A DNA stretch of 10,832 nucleotides from Bacteroidota bacterium. Its GTDB lineage: Bacteria > Bacteroidota > Rhodothermia > Rhodothermales > UBA10348. The notes below the pieces were generated by a model. It saw nothing but the letters and a program-made list of their open reading frames with translations. It was not told the DNA's origin and made no database searches. This document shows positions 1 through 6,871 of this stretch, one piece after another. Both the position numbers and the translations under genes were made by a program. The DNA lies in contig SMXL01000094.1 of NCBI GenBank assembly GCA_004356385.1, positions 1 to 10,832 on the forward strand, written 5' to 3'. The first letter of the stretch is position 1, and each line of letters starts with the position of its first letter.

Positions 1-351
1 CGGTGAATCGGGAATCGTGCGATGAGTAAGCATATGAACCGTCCATAAGACCACATCGTCTGCAGTCCAGCTCATACTAAAATCAAGCGCTCTGACATCA
101 ACCGGGCGAGTAGAAGCTGAATCGCTGGCAATGTATAGTTTGGCTGCAATACCAGCGGACCGACCCACCATGCCTCCCACACCCAGCGTTCGATTCTGTG
201 GTTGCGCCGATGAGTGATCGGCGATTCCGATGAATACCAGAACGCACAGGATGAAGAGTCGGGCTCTGTGCGACCCTGGACGGTGGACTTCGGTCGTCGA
301 TGCGATACCCGTTACCTGAAAACTAACTGGAATGAGAAAGCCGTAGCTCAC
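1..351 (-). CDS. Exported protein, probable outer-membrane protein (partial, C-terminus outside window)
   Basis: I do not recognise a named family. The reading frame stays open from base 390 to the window edge. It shows a basic stretch (HRARL), a hydrophobic core (FILCVLVFIGIA) and a signal-peptidase-like site (SSA before QPQ). The mature part begins with LGVGGMVGRSAGIAAKLYIA and continues with alternating residues up to DFSMSWTADDVVLWTVHML. This glycine-rich opening plus alternating strand pattern resembles small outer-membrane beta-barrel proteins of Bacteroidota/Rhodothermota, but that is inference. The start is uncertain: there is no ATG, GTG or TTG in frame between the end of the thioesterase gene (323) and the signal peptide. 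The candidates are GTG at 351 (AGG 8 nt upstream), GTG at 366 and ATG at 390, and all of them overlap the thioesterase gene. I chose 351 as the shortest with a possible ribosome site. It is the last visible gene of the minus-strand operon. Confidence 0.65.
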   Translation of the reverse strand, partial: MSYGFLIPVSFQVTGIASTTEVHRPGSHRARLFILCVLVFIGIADHSSAQPQNRTLGVGGMVGRSAGIAAKLYIASDSASTRPVDVRALDFSMSWTADDVVLWTVHMLTHRTIPDSP

Positions 352-793
352 GTCGTCGACCTGCACTATCGTGTCGTTCTTTCTCTTCATCCGAGAGTAA
401 TTCAAGACTTGGGACCGGTCGAGGTCTTGAATCCGGCCCGATCGCCACGAACGTGAAGAAAGCCCGATTGCATTTCCTCTTCGTACCTTCGCGCGGATTC
501 TCAGCCCAGACGTTAATCTCGACTTCCATCGATGTGCGAAAAGCCCGATTGATCTGGCTTTCCAGAATGACGATTTCGCCTTGTCTGATCGCGGATTTAA
601 AATCGACTTCATCGACTCCTACCGTGACGCACGCTGAGCCAGCGTGACGTTGGGAGGATATCGAAGCGCAGATATCGATCCAATGCAGCAGGCGCCCACC
701 CATCAGATTACCGAGGCTGTTCGTATCGTTAGGCAGTACGATCTCACTCATTTCACAACGAGATTCTGCTACGGTTTTTGTCGATTCCGCCAT
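323..793 (-). CDS. Acyl-CoA thioesterase, hot-dog fold (YciA/ACOT type)
   Basis: A predicted cytoplasmic enzyme of 156 residues that hydrolyses acyl-CoA to free acid and CoA. The family hallmark is clear: PNDTN at residues 21-25, then GNLMGGRLLHWID (28-40), the start of the hot-dog helix. Asp40 aligns by position with the catalytic Asp of YciA-like enzymes (inferred). It continues with VDEVDFKSAIRQGE and the strand SMEVEINVWAENPREG, typical of the single-domain acyl-CoA hydrolase family. The C-terminus is a charged tail (EEKERHD...RRRELR). The length is normal for one hot-dog domain, which would work as a dimer or hexamer. Substrate chain length cannot be read from sequence. The ATG at 793 lies one base after the stop of the upstream gene (TGATATG), pointing to coupled translation; an internal ATG at residue 15 (MSEIVLPND) is an alternative start. 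It is odd that it lies between genes for exported proteins. Confidence 0.93.
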   Translation of the reverse strand: MAESTKTVAESRCEMSEIVLPNDTNSLGNLMGGRLLHWIDICASISSQRHAGSACVTVGVDEVDFKSAIRQGEIVILESQINRAFRTSMEVEINVWAENPREGTKRKCNRAFFTFVAIGPDSRPRPVPSLELLSDEEKERHDSAGRRRELRLSHSS

Positions 794-794
794 A

Positions 795-2054
795 TCAGGT
801 TTTCTGCTTCTTTTTCTTGGCCGCCGGAAAGAGAATATTATTCAGAATTAATCGGTATCCCGGAGAATGTTTGTGAAGACTCAGGTCGGTGGCCGGATCG
901 CCCACATAATGCTGATAGTCTTCAGGGTCGTGTCCACCATAGAACGTAAATGTTCCTTCTCCGAAGGTACCGTGCAGGTACCGAACTTCATCGCGGCCAG
1001 GTGACTCACCCATGATCACCACGTTGGGCTTGACGGTAGACTTTCTGAAATTGGTGGTCTGACCGATGAAGCCTTTCACCGTCGAAACGTGGTTCTGAGT
1101 TAGCATCGTCGGAACGGGATCCCATTTCGCGCTGAAGTCAAACAGTGTAAAGTAATCCACGGCCGGGTTTCGAAGTTGCGGTGGTGGCGGCCCCGTATCA
1201 ATATCAGAATGTTCGTATTCGCGGGCATTGAAACTCGGCCGGAAATTTTGAAACGCGAACGTCCGTTCAAAATCAAGTGCCGACAACGCATTCGGGTCGA
1301 TCGAATCTCCATCGTATTCCGATGGTACGATGTCTGTGACATAGGCTGCTTGGGCTATATCAAACGTGTCCGTCCCGGAACACATGGCGAACAGGAAGCC
1401 GCCCATGCCCACAAAGGTTCGAATCTCTTCGACCACTGACAATTTCAGGCGGCTGACCTTTCTGAAACCACGCCGACGTGCGGTGGCTTCCGACTGTCTC
1501 TGCTGTTCGATGTACCACTGCGAGCTTCTATAGTTAAAAAACTTCCCATATTGGCCTGTGAAATCTTCGTGGTGAAGATGGAGCCAGTCGTAGTCCGTGA
1601 GTTTGCCGTCCAAAATGCTATCATCATAAATCATTTCGTACGGCACTTCGGCATAGGTCAGGGCCAGCAGGACGGCATCATCCCAGGGCAGTGTCTGGTC
1701 TGGAGCATAAACGACTATTTTCGGTGCTTTTTCGAGACGAACAATACTCGTGTTGCTCGATTCATCTTCTATCTCAGATATCACGGTAGCCGTCTGAGCC
1801 CCGGATAAAAGTTCATAGGAGACCCCTCTGATTCGAAGTTCCGATTCACTGAGTTCGTCTTGTGCAAGCAAAAAGGATCCTCCTCTGTAGTTGAGCAGCC
1901 AGTCGACCGGAATCTGTCGTTCGAGGGCCCAGAATACAGCGCCATACGCTTTCAGATGATCGGACTGCTGGTTGTCCATGGCAATAAGGATATCCTGAGC
2001 ACGCGCCGTATGAATGGTCAACAAACCCAGTACCAGGCACAGGAGCCTGGTCAT
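795..2054 (-). CDS. Exported conserved protein, possible class-I amidotransferase-like fold (often auto-named asparagine synthetase B)
   Basis: Predicted 419-residue secreted or periplasmic protein. Residues 1-20 form a signal peptide (MTRLLCLVLGLLTIHTARA, then Q). The mature part starts ILIAMDNQQSDHLKAYGAVFWAL and WLLNYRGGSFLL, a pattern I recall from a Bacteroidota family that pipelines label 'asparagine synthetase B'. The label looks wrong: there is no N-terminal Cys2 nucleophile, no SGGxDS ATP-pyrophosphatase loop, and it is exported. The stretch GMGGFLFAMCSGTDTFD (Cys225) resembles the GGFL...C turn of class-I glutamine-amidotransferase-like or ThuA-like folds, and a C-terminal FYGGHDPEDY carries His375. 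Whether these form an active site is speculation. It ends in a lysine-rich tail (KKKKQKT). The start ATG 2054 has AGAGG 7 nt upstream; ATG 2078 and ATG 2099 (one base after the TPR gene stop) are possible. A frame open to 2390 merely overlaps the TPR gene. Confidence 0.8.
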   Translation of the reverse strand: MTRLLCLVLGLLTIHTARAQDILIAMDNQQSDHLKAYGAVFWALERQIPVDWLLNYRGGSFLLAQDELSESELRIRGVSYELLSGAQTATVISEIEDESSNTSIVRLEKAPKIVVYAPDQTLPWDDAVLLALTYAEVPYEMIYDDSILDGKLTDYDWLHLHHEDFTGQYGKFFNYRSSQWYIEQQRQSEATARRRGFRKVSRLKLSVVEEIRTFVGMGGFLFAMCSGTDTFDIAQAAYVTDIVPSEYDGDSIDPNALSALDFERTFAFQNFRPSFNAREYEHSDIDTGPPPPQLRNPAVDYFTLFDFSAKWDPVPTMLTQNHVSTVKGFIGQTTNFRKSTVKPNVVIMGESPGRDEVRYLHGTFGEGTFTFYGGHDPEDYQHYVGDPATDLSLHKHSPGYRLILNNILFPAAKKKKQKT

Positions 2055-2061
2055 ACGCACG

Positions 2062-2066
2062 CCTCT
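2062..2066 (-). promoter_or_regulatory. Ribosome binding site AGAGG
   Basis: AGAGG on the minus strand lies 7 nt before the ATG at 2054. It is the best-spaced Shine-Dalgarno match among the candidate starts of the exported protein gene and decides the start chosen here. A longer match, GAGGTGAT (minus strand, about 2109-2116), lies 10 nt before the alternative ATG at 2099, with its GAGG core 14 nt away, which is rather far. Confidence 0.5.
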
Positions 2067-2100
2067 TTTCTTATTCATCACGTGATTTCCAAAATTCATA

Positions 2101-3969
2101 TCAGGCACCATCACCTCGGAGGATTCGTATTCGCGCTCGCGTATCCGGCACAAGAAGGGATCCTGGATATTCATTGAGCAGACGAGAATACGTTGCAGTC
2201 GCACCGGTTGAATCGCCCAGGTCATTCGATTGAATTTCGGCGGCTTTAAATAAGCAGCGATCTCCGAAAAAACTGTCGGGATGAATAAGCGGAATTTCGA
2301 GATAGGCCTGCACGGCGTCTCTCGACAGGCCATGGATACGAAGAAGCCTTGCACGCTCAAATCGTAAATCGTCTGTGAGAGGATGTTCACCTGACTGTAC
2401 CAGTAAAATATTAATACGCGACAACGCTTCGTCGGTGCGGTGCTGTCGTACGAGCAGCTTGGCTTGAGCGAATCCTCGGAGCAGTGTATCGAGTGAATCC
2501 GGACCTCGATTCTCCATCAGCAGCAGTTTGAGCTGAATCGCATCGTTGGAAACGTCGGCAGATGTGTTTTCCTGTAGCGCAGACGCAAGCGATAACGCAC
2601 TCTCCAGTTCGCCTCTATAAAAGTGGATCTGCGCGAGCTCAAATCGAGCAAGGTCTGCCGTCTCGCCCGTTCTCAACCTGGAAACGATTCGCGAAAAGTG
2701 TACTTCAGCGGTAACCAGATCATTGTTCACCAATTTCAGCCGGGCGATGTCGAAGGCTGCATCGTTTGCAGCTCTGTGATTCGGATATCTAGTGATCACT
2801 TCCGTGAGAATAGCTTCAGCCGCCGGATAGTCGAAAAACACATCTTGTTGAAGACGTCCGACCCGGCGGAGAACATCCGGGAATAGGGCATGATTGGGCC
2901 AGTCACTGAGGAATCGAGAATAAGAATCGAGAGCCTCGTGATAATGCGTCTCCGGAATGCTCATTCCAGAATCGTCAAAGACTCGTTCATGATCACTTTC
3001 CGCCCATCGCTCCTGCGTCAATCCCAGGCCCCGTAGCGCCTCCGGGAGGGTCTGGACGTCGGAGTATGAGACCAGGATCTCTTTGTACGCCTCCACGGCT
3101 ACGTCGTAGGCGCTGGCTTCGGCGGCTACCTGAGCGAAAGCGTAAAGAACGCGCCCGCCTTCCTCCTCCAATTGATCGATGGCCCGATTCACATTAAAGG
3201 CATCGCGAAATCGCCCGGCTTCGACGTACAGCCAGCCAAGCAGATCTCGATACGACCGGACCAGGGGTTCAGTCGCAACGGCATTTTCCACTTCAGCAAT
3301 ACTTATCTCAAGCGCGCCGTCGTCCAGGATAAACTGATTGAGCCGAGATCGTACATAGTTCAATTGCTCGTCTGTGGCTTTTAGTAGAGACAGATATTCC
3401 CGCATCGCTTTATCATGCTGTGCGGAAAGGCCGTAGAGATATGCCAAATCGGTTTGAAAGAGAGTACCGTTTCCAATGCGCTCGCGACCTTGCTCCAGAT
3501 ACGAAATGGCAAGCTCGAACATGCGAACCTGCATGACGGATCGGTAAACCATGAGGTAAACGCTCGCCACATCCGGATTGGATTCGATAGCCAGTTGCCA
3601 AACGTCGGCGGCCCGCTGCTCATCTCCTGTAAGGAAAACCAGTCGGGCTTTCTCCGAGAGATAAAGTGTAGGCACGGATTCCGAAGCAATTTTCTGGTCA
3701 ACGAGAGCGATCGCGTCATCGAAACGCTTCACACCCTCGTACGCGGATCGAAGACGTTCGTAGAATACATGGGTCTCCGGGCTTCGAGATACCAGGTCTT
3801 CCAGGAGGCCAATGGCTCGCTGGAATTGTGCCGCCCTCAGAAACGATTCCGCCAATTGAAATCGCGAAACCAGCGTACTGTCGTAATTCTGGGCCCCCAC
3901 ACGGAGCGGGAAGGCGCCAATAACAGATACAAATAAGACGAGAATAAGAAGAGGGCGTTGACGCCGCAT
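2101..3969 (-). CDS. Exported tetratricopeptide (TPR) repeat protein
   Basis: Predicted 622-residue periplasmic or envelope protein. It begins with a clear signal peptide (MRRQRPLLILVLFVSVIGAF...RVGA, then Q at 27), with no lipobox cysteine. Almost all of the mature protein is helical TPR-type repeats, for example RFQLAESFLRAAQFQRAIGLLEDLV, FQTDLAYLYGLSAQHDKAMREYLSLL and LLGWLYVEAGRFRDAF. The C-terminal repeats have the YPN/YPG turns (ITRYPNHRAANDAAFDIARL, LLNEYPGSLLVPDTRARIR) seen in BamD/CpoB-type TPRs. TPR arrays bind proteins, so a scaffold or assembly role is likely; the partner is unknown. I chose ATG 3969 because the signal peptide starts there; the frame is open to 4110 but the extra 47 residues look non-coding. 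It is the first gene of the minus-strand operon, and its stop TGA is followed one base later by an in-frame ATG of the next gene. Confidence 0.9.
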   Translation of the reverse strand: MRRQRPLLILVLFVSVIGAFPLRVGAQNYDSTLVSRFQLAESFLRAAQFQRAIGLLEDLVSRSPETHVFYERLRSAYEGVKRFDDAIALVDQKIASESVPTLYLSEKARLVFLTGDEQRAADVWQLAIESNPDVASVYLMVYRSVMQVRMFELAISYLEQGRERIGNGTLFQTDLAYLYGLSAQHDKAMREYLSLLKATDEQLNYVRSRLNQFILDDGALEISIAEVENAVATEPLVRSYRDLLGWLYVEAGRFRDAFNVNRAIDQLEEEGGRVLYAFAQVAAEASAYDVAVEAYKEILVSYSDVQTLPEALRGLGLTQERWAESDHERVFDDSGMSIPETHYHEALDSYSRFLSDWPNHALFPDVLRRVGRLQQDVFFDYPAAEAILTEVITRYPNHRAANDAAFDIARLKLVNNDLVTAEVHFSRIVSRLRTGETADLARFELAQIHFYRGELESALSLASALQENTSADVSNDAIQLKLLLMENRGPDSLDTLLRGFAQAKLLVRQHRTDEALSRINILLVQSGEHPLTDDLRFERARLLRIHGLSRDAVQAYLEIPLIHPDSFFGDRCLFKAAEIQSNDLGDSTGATATYSRLLNEYPGSLLVPDTRARIRILRGDGA

Positions 3970-3990
3970 ACCGAATAGTCTCAGCGAAGC

Positions 3991-4013
3991 TCTCTCAGGC
4001 AGAATCCGAGAGA
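3991..4013 (-). promoter_or_regulatory. Leader hairpin upstream of the TPR gene
   Basis: TCTCTC at 3991-3996 and GAGAGA at 4008-4013 form a 6-bp inverted repeat around an 11-nt loop. It ends 21 nt before the TPR start codon at 3969, so it would fold in the mRNA leader close to the ribosome site. There is no T-run after it, so it is not a terminator. A role in translation control is only a guess, and a 6-bp stem can arise by chance. Confidence 0.3.
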
Positions 4014-4176
4014 AGGAGTATGAAATTCGAATCGAACCGTCCGTCGTAAAAGATGCTTTAATATGGTCGTCGAAGCCCGTAAGTTTCATCCAACCCTGGC
4101 CCTCGCGCATTTCTTAATCATTTTTATTCCCTAAAGGCGGAAACGGGCCAATATCATTACGTTTTACTCCGTTTCA

Positions 4177-4192
4177 TCTTCGCAAACGAAGA
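4177..4192 (+). promoter_or_regulatory. Leader hairpin upstream of dxr
   Basis: TCTTCG at 4177-4182 and CGAAGA at 4187-4192 form a perfect 6-bp stem with a CAAA tetraloop. It ends three bases before the AGGA (4195-4198) that is the likely ribosome binding site of dxr, which has a short 4-nt spacing to the ATG at 4203. There is no T-tract. It could mask or present the ribosome site; the effect is unproven. Confidence 0.35.
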
Positions 4193-4202
4193 ACAGGACC
4201 GC

Positions 4203-5387
4203 ATGACTGAGAGCCGAAACCCAGATAAAAAAAACGTCGCCATCCTTGGTTCAACGGGGTCAATCGGGAGACAAACTCTGGATATCATCCGGCTCTTTCC
4301 GGATCGATTCAGCGTGACGGTGCTTTCAGCCGGCTCGGACGTCGAGCTTCTTGAGGCCCAGGCCAGGGAATTTTCACCTGAATGCGTGGTTGTAGCTGAG
4401 ACCGAGAGCCTTCCAATTCTCCGAGGTCTTTTGGCTGATTTGTCGATTGAAGTCTGGGGCGGCGAAGAGGGCTTGGTGGAAGCGGCAGCCAGGGACTCTA
4501 CCGACATTGTCGTGACCGCTATGGTTGGCGCCGCTGGTCTTCGCCCGACGATTGCTGCGATCGAGGCAGGAAAGCGCGTTGCTTTGGCGAACAAAGAGAC
4601 GCTCGTCATCGCCGGGTCGATCATTTGCCCCTTGGCGGTGGCCCGCCAATCCGAGATTATCCCTGTTGACAGTGAGCATTCGGCCATCTTTCAGTGTCTC
4701 ATGGGTGAAAAAATGGAATCCATCGATCGGCTTACACTGACCGCCTCCGGCGGACCATTTCGGGATCGGGCTATTGACACTTTTTCAAAGATTACCAGGG
4801 AGGAGGCGCTTCGGCACCCAACGTGGGACATGGGTCCTAAGATTACGATTGATTCTGCGACTATGATGAACAAGGGCTTAGAAGTTCTTGAAGCCCATTG
4901 GTTGTTCGATGTGGACGCAGACGCGATTGATGTTCTGGTGCATCCCCAGTCTATTATTCATTCTCTCGTGACGTTTGTTGACGGCTCCACGAAAGCACAA
5001 CTCGGCGTTCCGGACATGAGAATTCCGATTCAGTTCGCACTTTGCTATCCCGAACGGTGGCCTGCAGATCACTCTCGAATTTCGTGGGACGAGGTGGCCA
5101 CGCTCGAATTCAGTACGCCGGATCGAGCGAAATTTCCTTGTCTGGATTTGGCATTCGCCGCGCTTCAAGCTGACGGAGCCGCTCCGGCGATACTCAACGC
5201 TGCCAACGAGATGGCAGTTGAGCTGTTTCTTCAAGACCAAGTCGGATTTCTGGATATTCCTGTACTGATTGAGCGCACCCTGAATGACCTTGGAGATGAG
5301 GGAAGTTCGACGATAGACGAACTGATGCATGCAGATCACCGGGCCCGCCGCCGTGTTCAGGAACTCGCTAACACCCAAGGTCATTAG
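4203..5387 (+). CDS. dxr: 1-deoxy-D-xylulose 5-phosphate reductoisomerase
   Basis: Converts 1-deoxy-D-xylulose 5-phosphate to 2-C-methyl-D-erythritol 4-phosphate with NADPH and a divalent metal, the first committed step of the MEP isoprenoid pathway, in the cytoplasm; this enzyme is the target of fosmidomycin. The 394 residues are normal length. The NADPH loop GSTGSIG is at 16-22 and LANKETLV at 128-135. The metal ligands are Asp156 and Glu158 in PVDSEHSAIFQ and Glu227 in MMNKGLEVLEAHW. The substrate loop is TASGGPFR (180-187), with HPTWDMGPKITIDSATMMNK (205-224) following. The C-terminal helical domain is present (LNAANEMAVELFL). All key residues are there, so it should be active. The start has AGGA 4 nt upstream. 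It is the first gene of the plus-strand envelope operon, followed by rseP after 58 bp; this lipid route feeds UppS, encoded downstream. Confidence 0.99.
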   Translation: MTESRNPDKKNVAILGSTGSIGRQTLDIIRLFPDRFSVTVLSAGSDVELLEAQAREFSPECVVVAETESLPILRGLLADLSIEVWGGEEGLVEAAARDSTDIVVTAMVGAAGLRPTIAAIEAGKRVALANKETLVIAGSIICPLAVARQSEIIPVDSEHSAIFQCLMGEKMESIDRLTLTASGGPFRDRAIDTFSKITREEALRHPTWDMGPKITIDSATMMNKGLEVLEAHWLFDVDADAIDVLVHPQSIIHSLVTFVDGSTKAQLGVPDMRIPIQFALCYPERWPADHSRISWDEVATLEFSTPDRAKFPCLDLAFAALQADGAAPAILNAANEMAVELFLQDQVGFLDIPVLIERTLNDLGDEGSSTIDELMHADHRARRRVQELANTQGH

Positions 5388-5445
5388 ACCGCCCCTTTTA
5401 AACTCGGATTAACAAGAGGCCAGACTCTCCTCTCCAGCATTTTTT

Positions 5446-6822
5446 ATGGGATTATTTATTGAAATCCTAACCACCATCGGTTGGCTCCTTTTGGCCATCA
5501 TGATTTTGGTTTTTGTCCATGAACTGGGACATTTTCTTCTCGCAAAGCTATTCAAAATGCGGGTCGAAAAATTTTCGATCGGCTTCCCTCCAAAGATTAT
5601 TGGAAAGAAATTCGGAGAAACGGAATACGTGATCGGACTGACGCCACTGGGCGGATACGTGAAAATTTCCGGGATGGTTGACGAAAGCATGGACACCGAG
5701 GAATTGACCTCGGAGCCACAACCCTGGGAGTTCAGATCAAAGCCCATCTGGCAGAGGATCGTTGTTATTACGGCTGGAGTCGTGTTCAATATGATTTTAG
5801 CGGCGGTCATATTCATCAGTCTTAATGCCTTTTACGGATATCCGGTCCAGGTAGCAGAGGGTCTCGTTAAGATTCGGGATGAATCGATTGCATACGATAT
5901 GGGGCTCAGGACGGGTGACAGAGTCATCGCCGTGAACGGAGAGAGAGCCGATGCCAACAGTCGTCTCACCAGGCTGCAGGAGATTCTGAAGGCCGATCAG
6001 TTTGTCGTCGAGTTTGAGCGGGACGGTCAAACGCTGACCGCGAATGGACCGTCTGATATAATGACCCGACTCAACAAGTCGAGTGGAATTTTTGGTGTCG
6101 AGTTTGATCCAGCCATTATCGGTGAAATCATCGATGATGGAGGAGCAGAAGCAGCCGGCCTTCTGGTGGGAGACCTGATCGAGCTAATCGATGGTAAGCA
6201 GGTCAGTTTTTACTCTACGATGCGGGAACTGGTTCAGGAATCCGAGGGCGAGCCCATGTTCGTCACATTCAGGCGCCCCGATTCGTTGTCGGCGATCATA
6301 CCGCCAGGCGCCGTGGCGCAAAGCGATGCGGCTGTTCATGGTATACTGTATGAGACAAGAGTGACTCCGACACTTGACGGGGAACGCTTTCTCCTTGGCA
6401 TAAGGAATTACCTGCGGATTCGGAAAAGCTCACCTATCGAAGCAATAGGGGTGGGTTTGTCAGAAACATGGACCAATACGTCAGTCATTCTCACCAGCTT
6501 CGGAAGGCTGATCTCGGGTAAGGAGAATTTCCGCGAGAACATTGGTGGTCCAATCATGATCGCCAAGGTTACAAAAGAGGCGGCCTCTCGGGGTGGATAC
6601 TATTTCTGGACCATCGTAGCGATGCTTTCCATTACACTCGCCATCATCAATATCCTTCCGATTCCAGCTCTTGACGGGGGGCATCTCATGTTTCTCCTGT
6701 ATGAGGGCGTCGTTCGTCGTGAGCCGTCATTGAAGCTGAGAATGGTAGCCCAACAGATCGGCATGGTCCTTTTGTTTGCATTTATGGCATTCGCCATTGT
6801 GAATGACATTCTGAAGTTGTAG
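5446..6822 (+). CDS. rseP: RIP metalloprotease RseP (site-2 protease family, M50)
   Basis: A 458-residue inner-membrane zinc protease that cuts transmembrane segments of substrates such as anti-sigma factors or leftover signal peptides. The first transmembrane helix carries the zinc motif HELGH at 25-29. It is followed by the membrane-associated loop FPPKIIGKKFGETEYVIG and LTPLGGYVKI. A second helix spans about 106-123. Two PDZ-like segments sit in the periplasmic part: about 140-190 (IAYDMGLRTGDRVIAVNG) and about 223-280 (AEAAGLLVGDLIELIDGKQV). The third zinc ligand lies in NILPIPALDGGH (Asn402, Asp410), and a last helix closes the C-terminus. All catalytic residues are present. The ATG follows a TTTTTT run with no visible Shine-Dalgarno. 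Its substrate here is unknown: no sigma-E or RseA gene is in the window. The neighbours dxr and bamA fit an envelope role. Confidence 0.97.
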   Translation: MGLFIEILTTIGWLLLAIMILVFVHELGHFLLAKLFKMRVEKFSIGFPPKIIGKKFGETEYVIGLTPLGGYVKISGMVDESMDTEELTSEPQPWEFRSKPIWQRIVVITAGVVFNMILAAVIFISLNAFYGYPVQVAEGLVKIRDESIAYDMGLRTGDRVIAVNGERADANSRLTRLQEILKADQFVVEFERDGQTLTANGPSDIMTRLNKSSGIFGVEFDPAIIGEIIDDGGAEAAGLLVGDLIELIDGKQVSFYSTMRELVQESEGEPMFVTFRRPDSLSAIIPPGAVAQSDAAVHGILYETRVTPTLDGERFLLGIRNYLRIRKSSPIEAIGVGLSETWTNTSVILTSFGRLISGKENFRENIGGPIMIAKVTKEAASRGGYYFWTIVAMLSITLAIINILPIPALDGGHLMFLLYEGVVRREPSLKLRMVAQQIGMVLLFAFMAFAIVNDILKL

Positions 6823-6871
6823 CCGAACGACCGAGAGAATTCCCATCAACTCGTCGCTCAGGTCTCCAAAA

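Larger units (their letters stand above)
3970..4202. promoter_or_regulatory. Divergent intergenic region between TPR operon and dxr operon
   Basis: This 233-bp stretch separates two divergently read operons and must carry the promoters for both unless transcription enters from outside. I see no perfect sigma-70 pair and no clean Bacteroidota-type TTTG/TAnnTTTG pair. On the plus strand a TATCAT (4152-4157) and a TACGTTTT (4158-4165) are weak -10-like candidates with no good upstream partner. Each gene's leader has a short inverted repeat, listed separately. The open frame from 4110 to 3969 on the minus strand is probably leader rather than protein. Confidence 0.55.

Noticed and set aside
2040..2054. 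Lipobox in the exported protein (Cys in LLCLVLG)
   Set aside because: The cysteine is near the start of the hydrophobic core, not at its end, and a signal peptidase I site (ARA-Q) follows.
2055..2390. N-terminal extension of the exported-protein frame, open back to 2390
   Set aside because: It overlaps the TPR coding region by almost 300 bp, lacks protein-like character, and a proper signal peptide begins at 2054 or 2078.
3970..4110. 47-residue extension of the TPR protein to ATG 4110
   Set aside because: It would place the clear signal peptide inside the protein; the stretch looks like leader and contains an inverted repeat.
4878..5384. 168-residue open frame antisense to dxr
   Set aside because: It lies fully inside dxr, whose catalytic residues are all intact, and its translation has no recognisable motif or signal peptide.
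5415..5445. Possible terminator between dxr and rseP (AGAGG/CCTCT then TTTTTT)
   Set aside because: The stem has only 5 bp with a 9-nt loop, the T-run is seven bases away and directly precedes the rseP start codon; read-through of the operon is more likely.
5409..5816. 135-residue open frame antisense to rseP
   Set aside because: A shadow of the conserved HELGH-containing N-terminus of rseP; low-complexity translation without known features.
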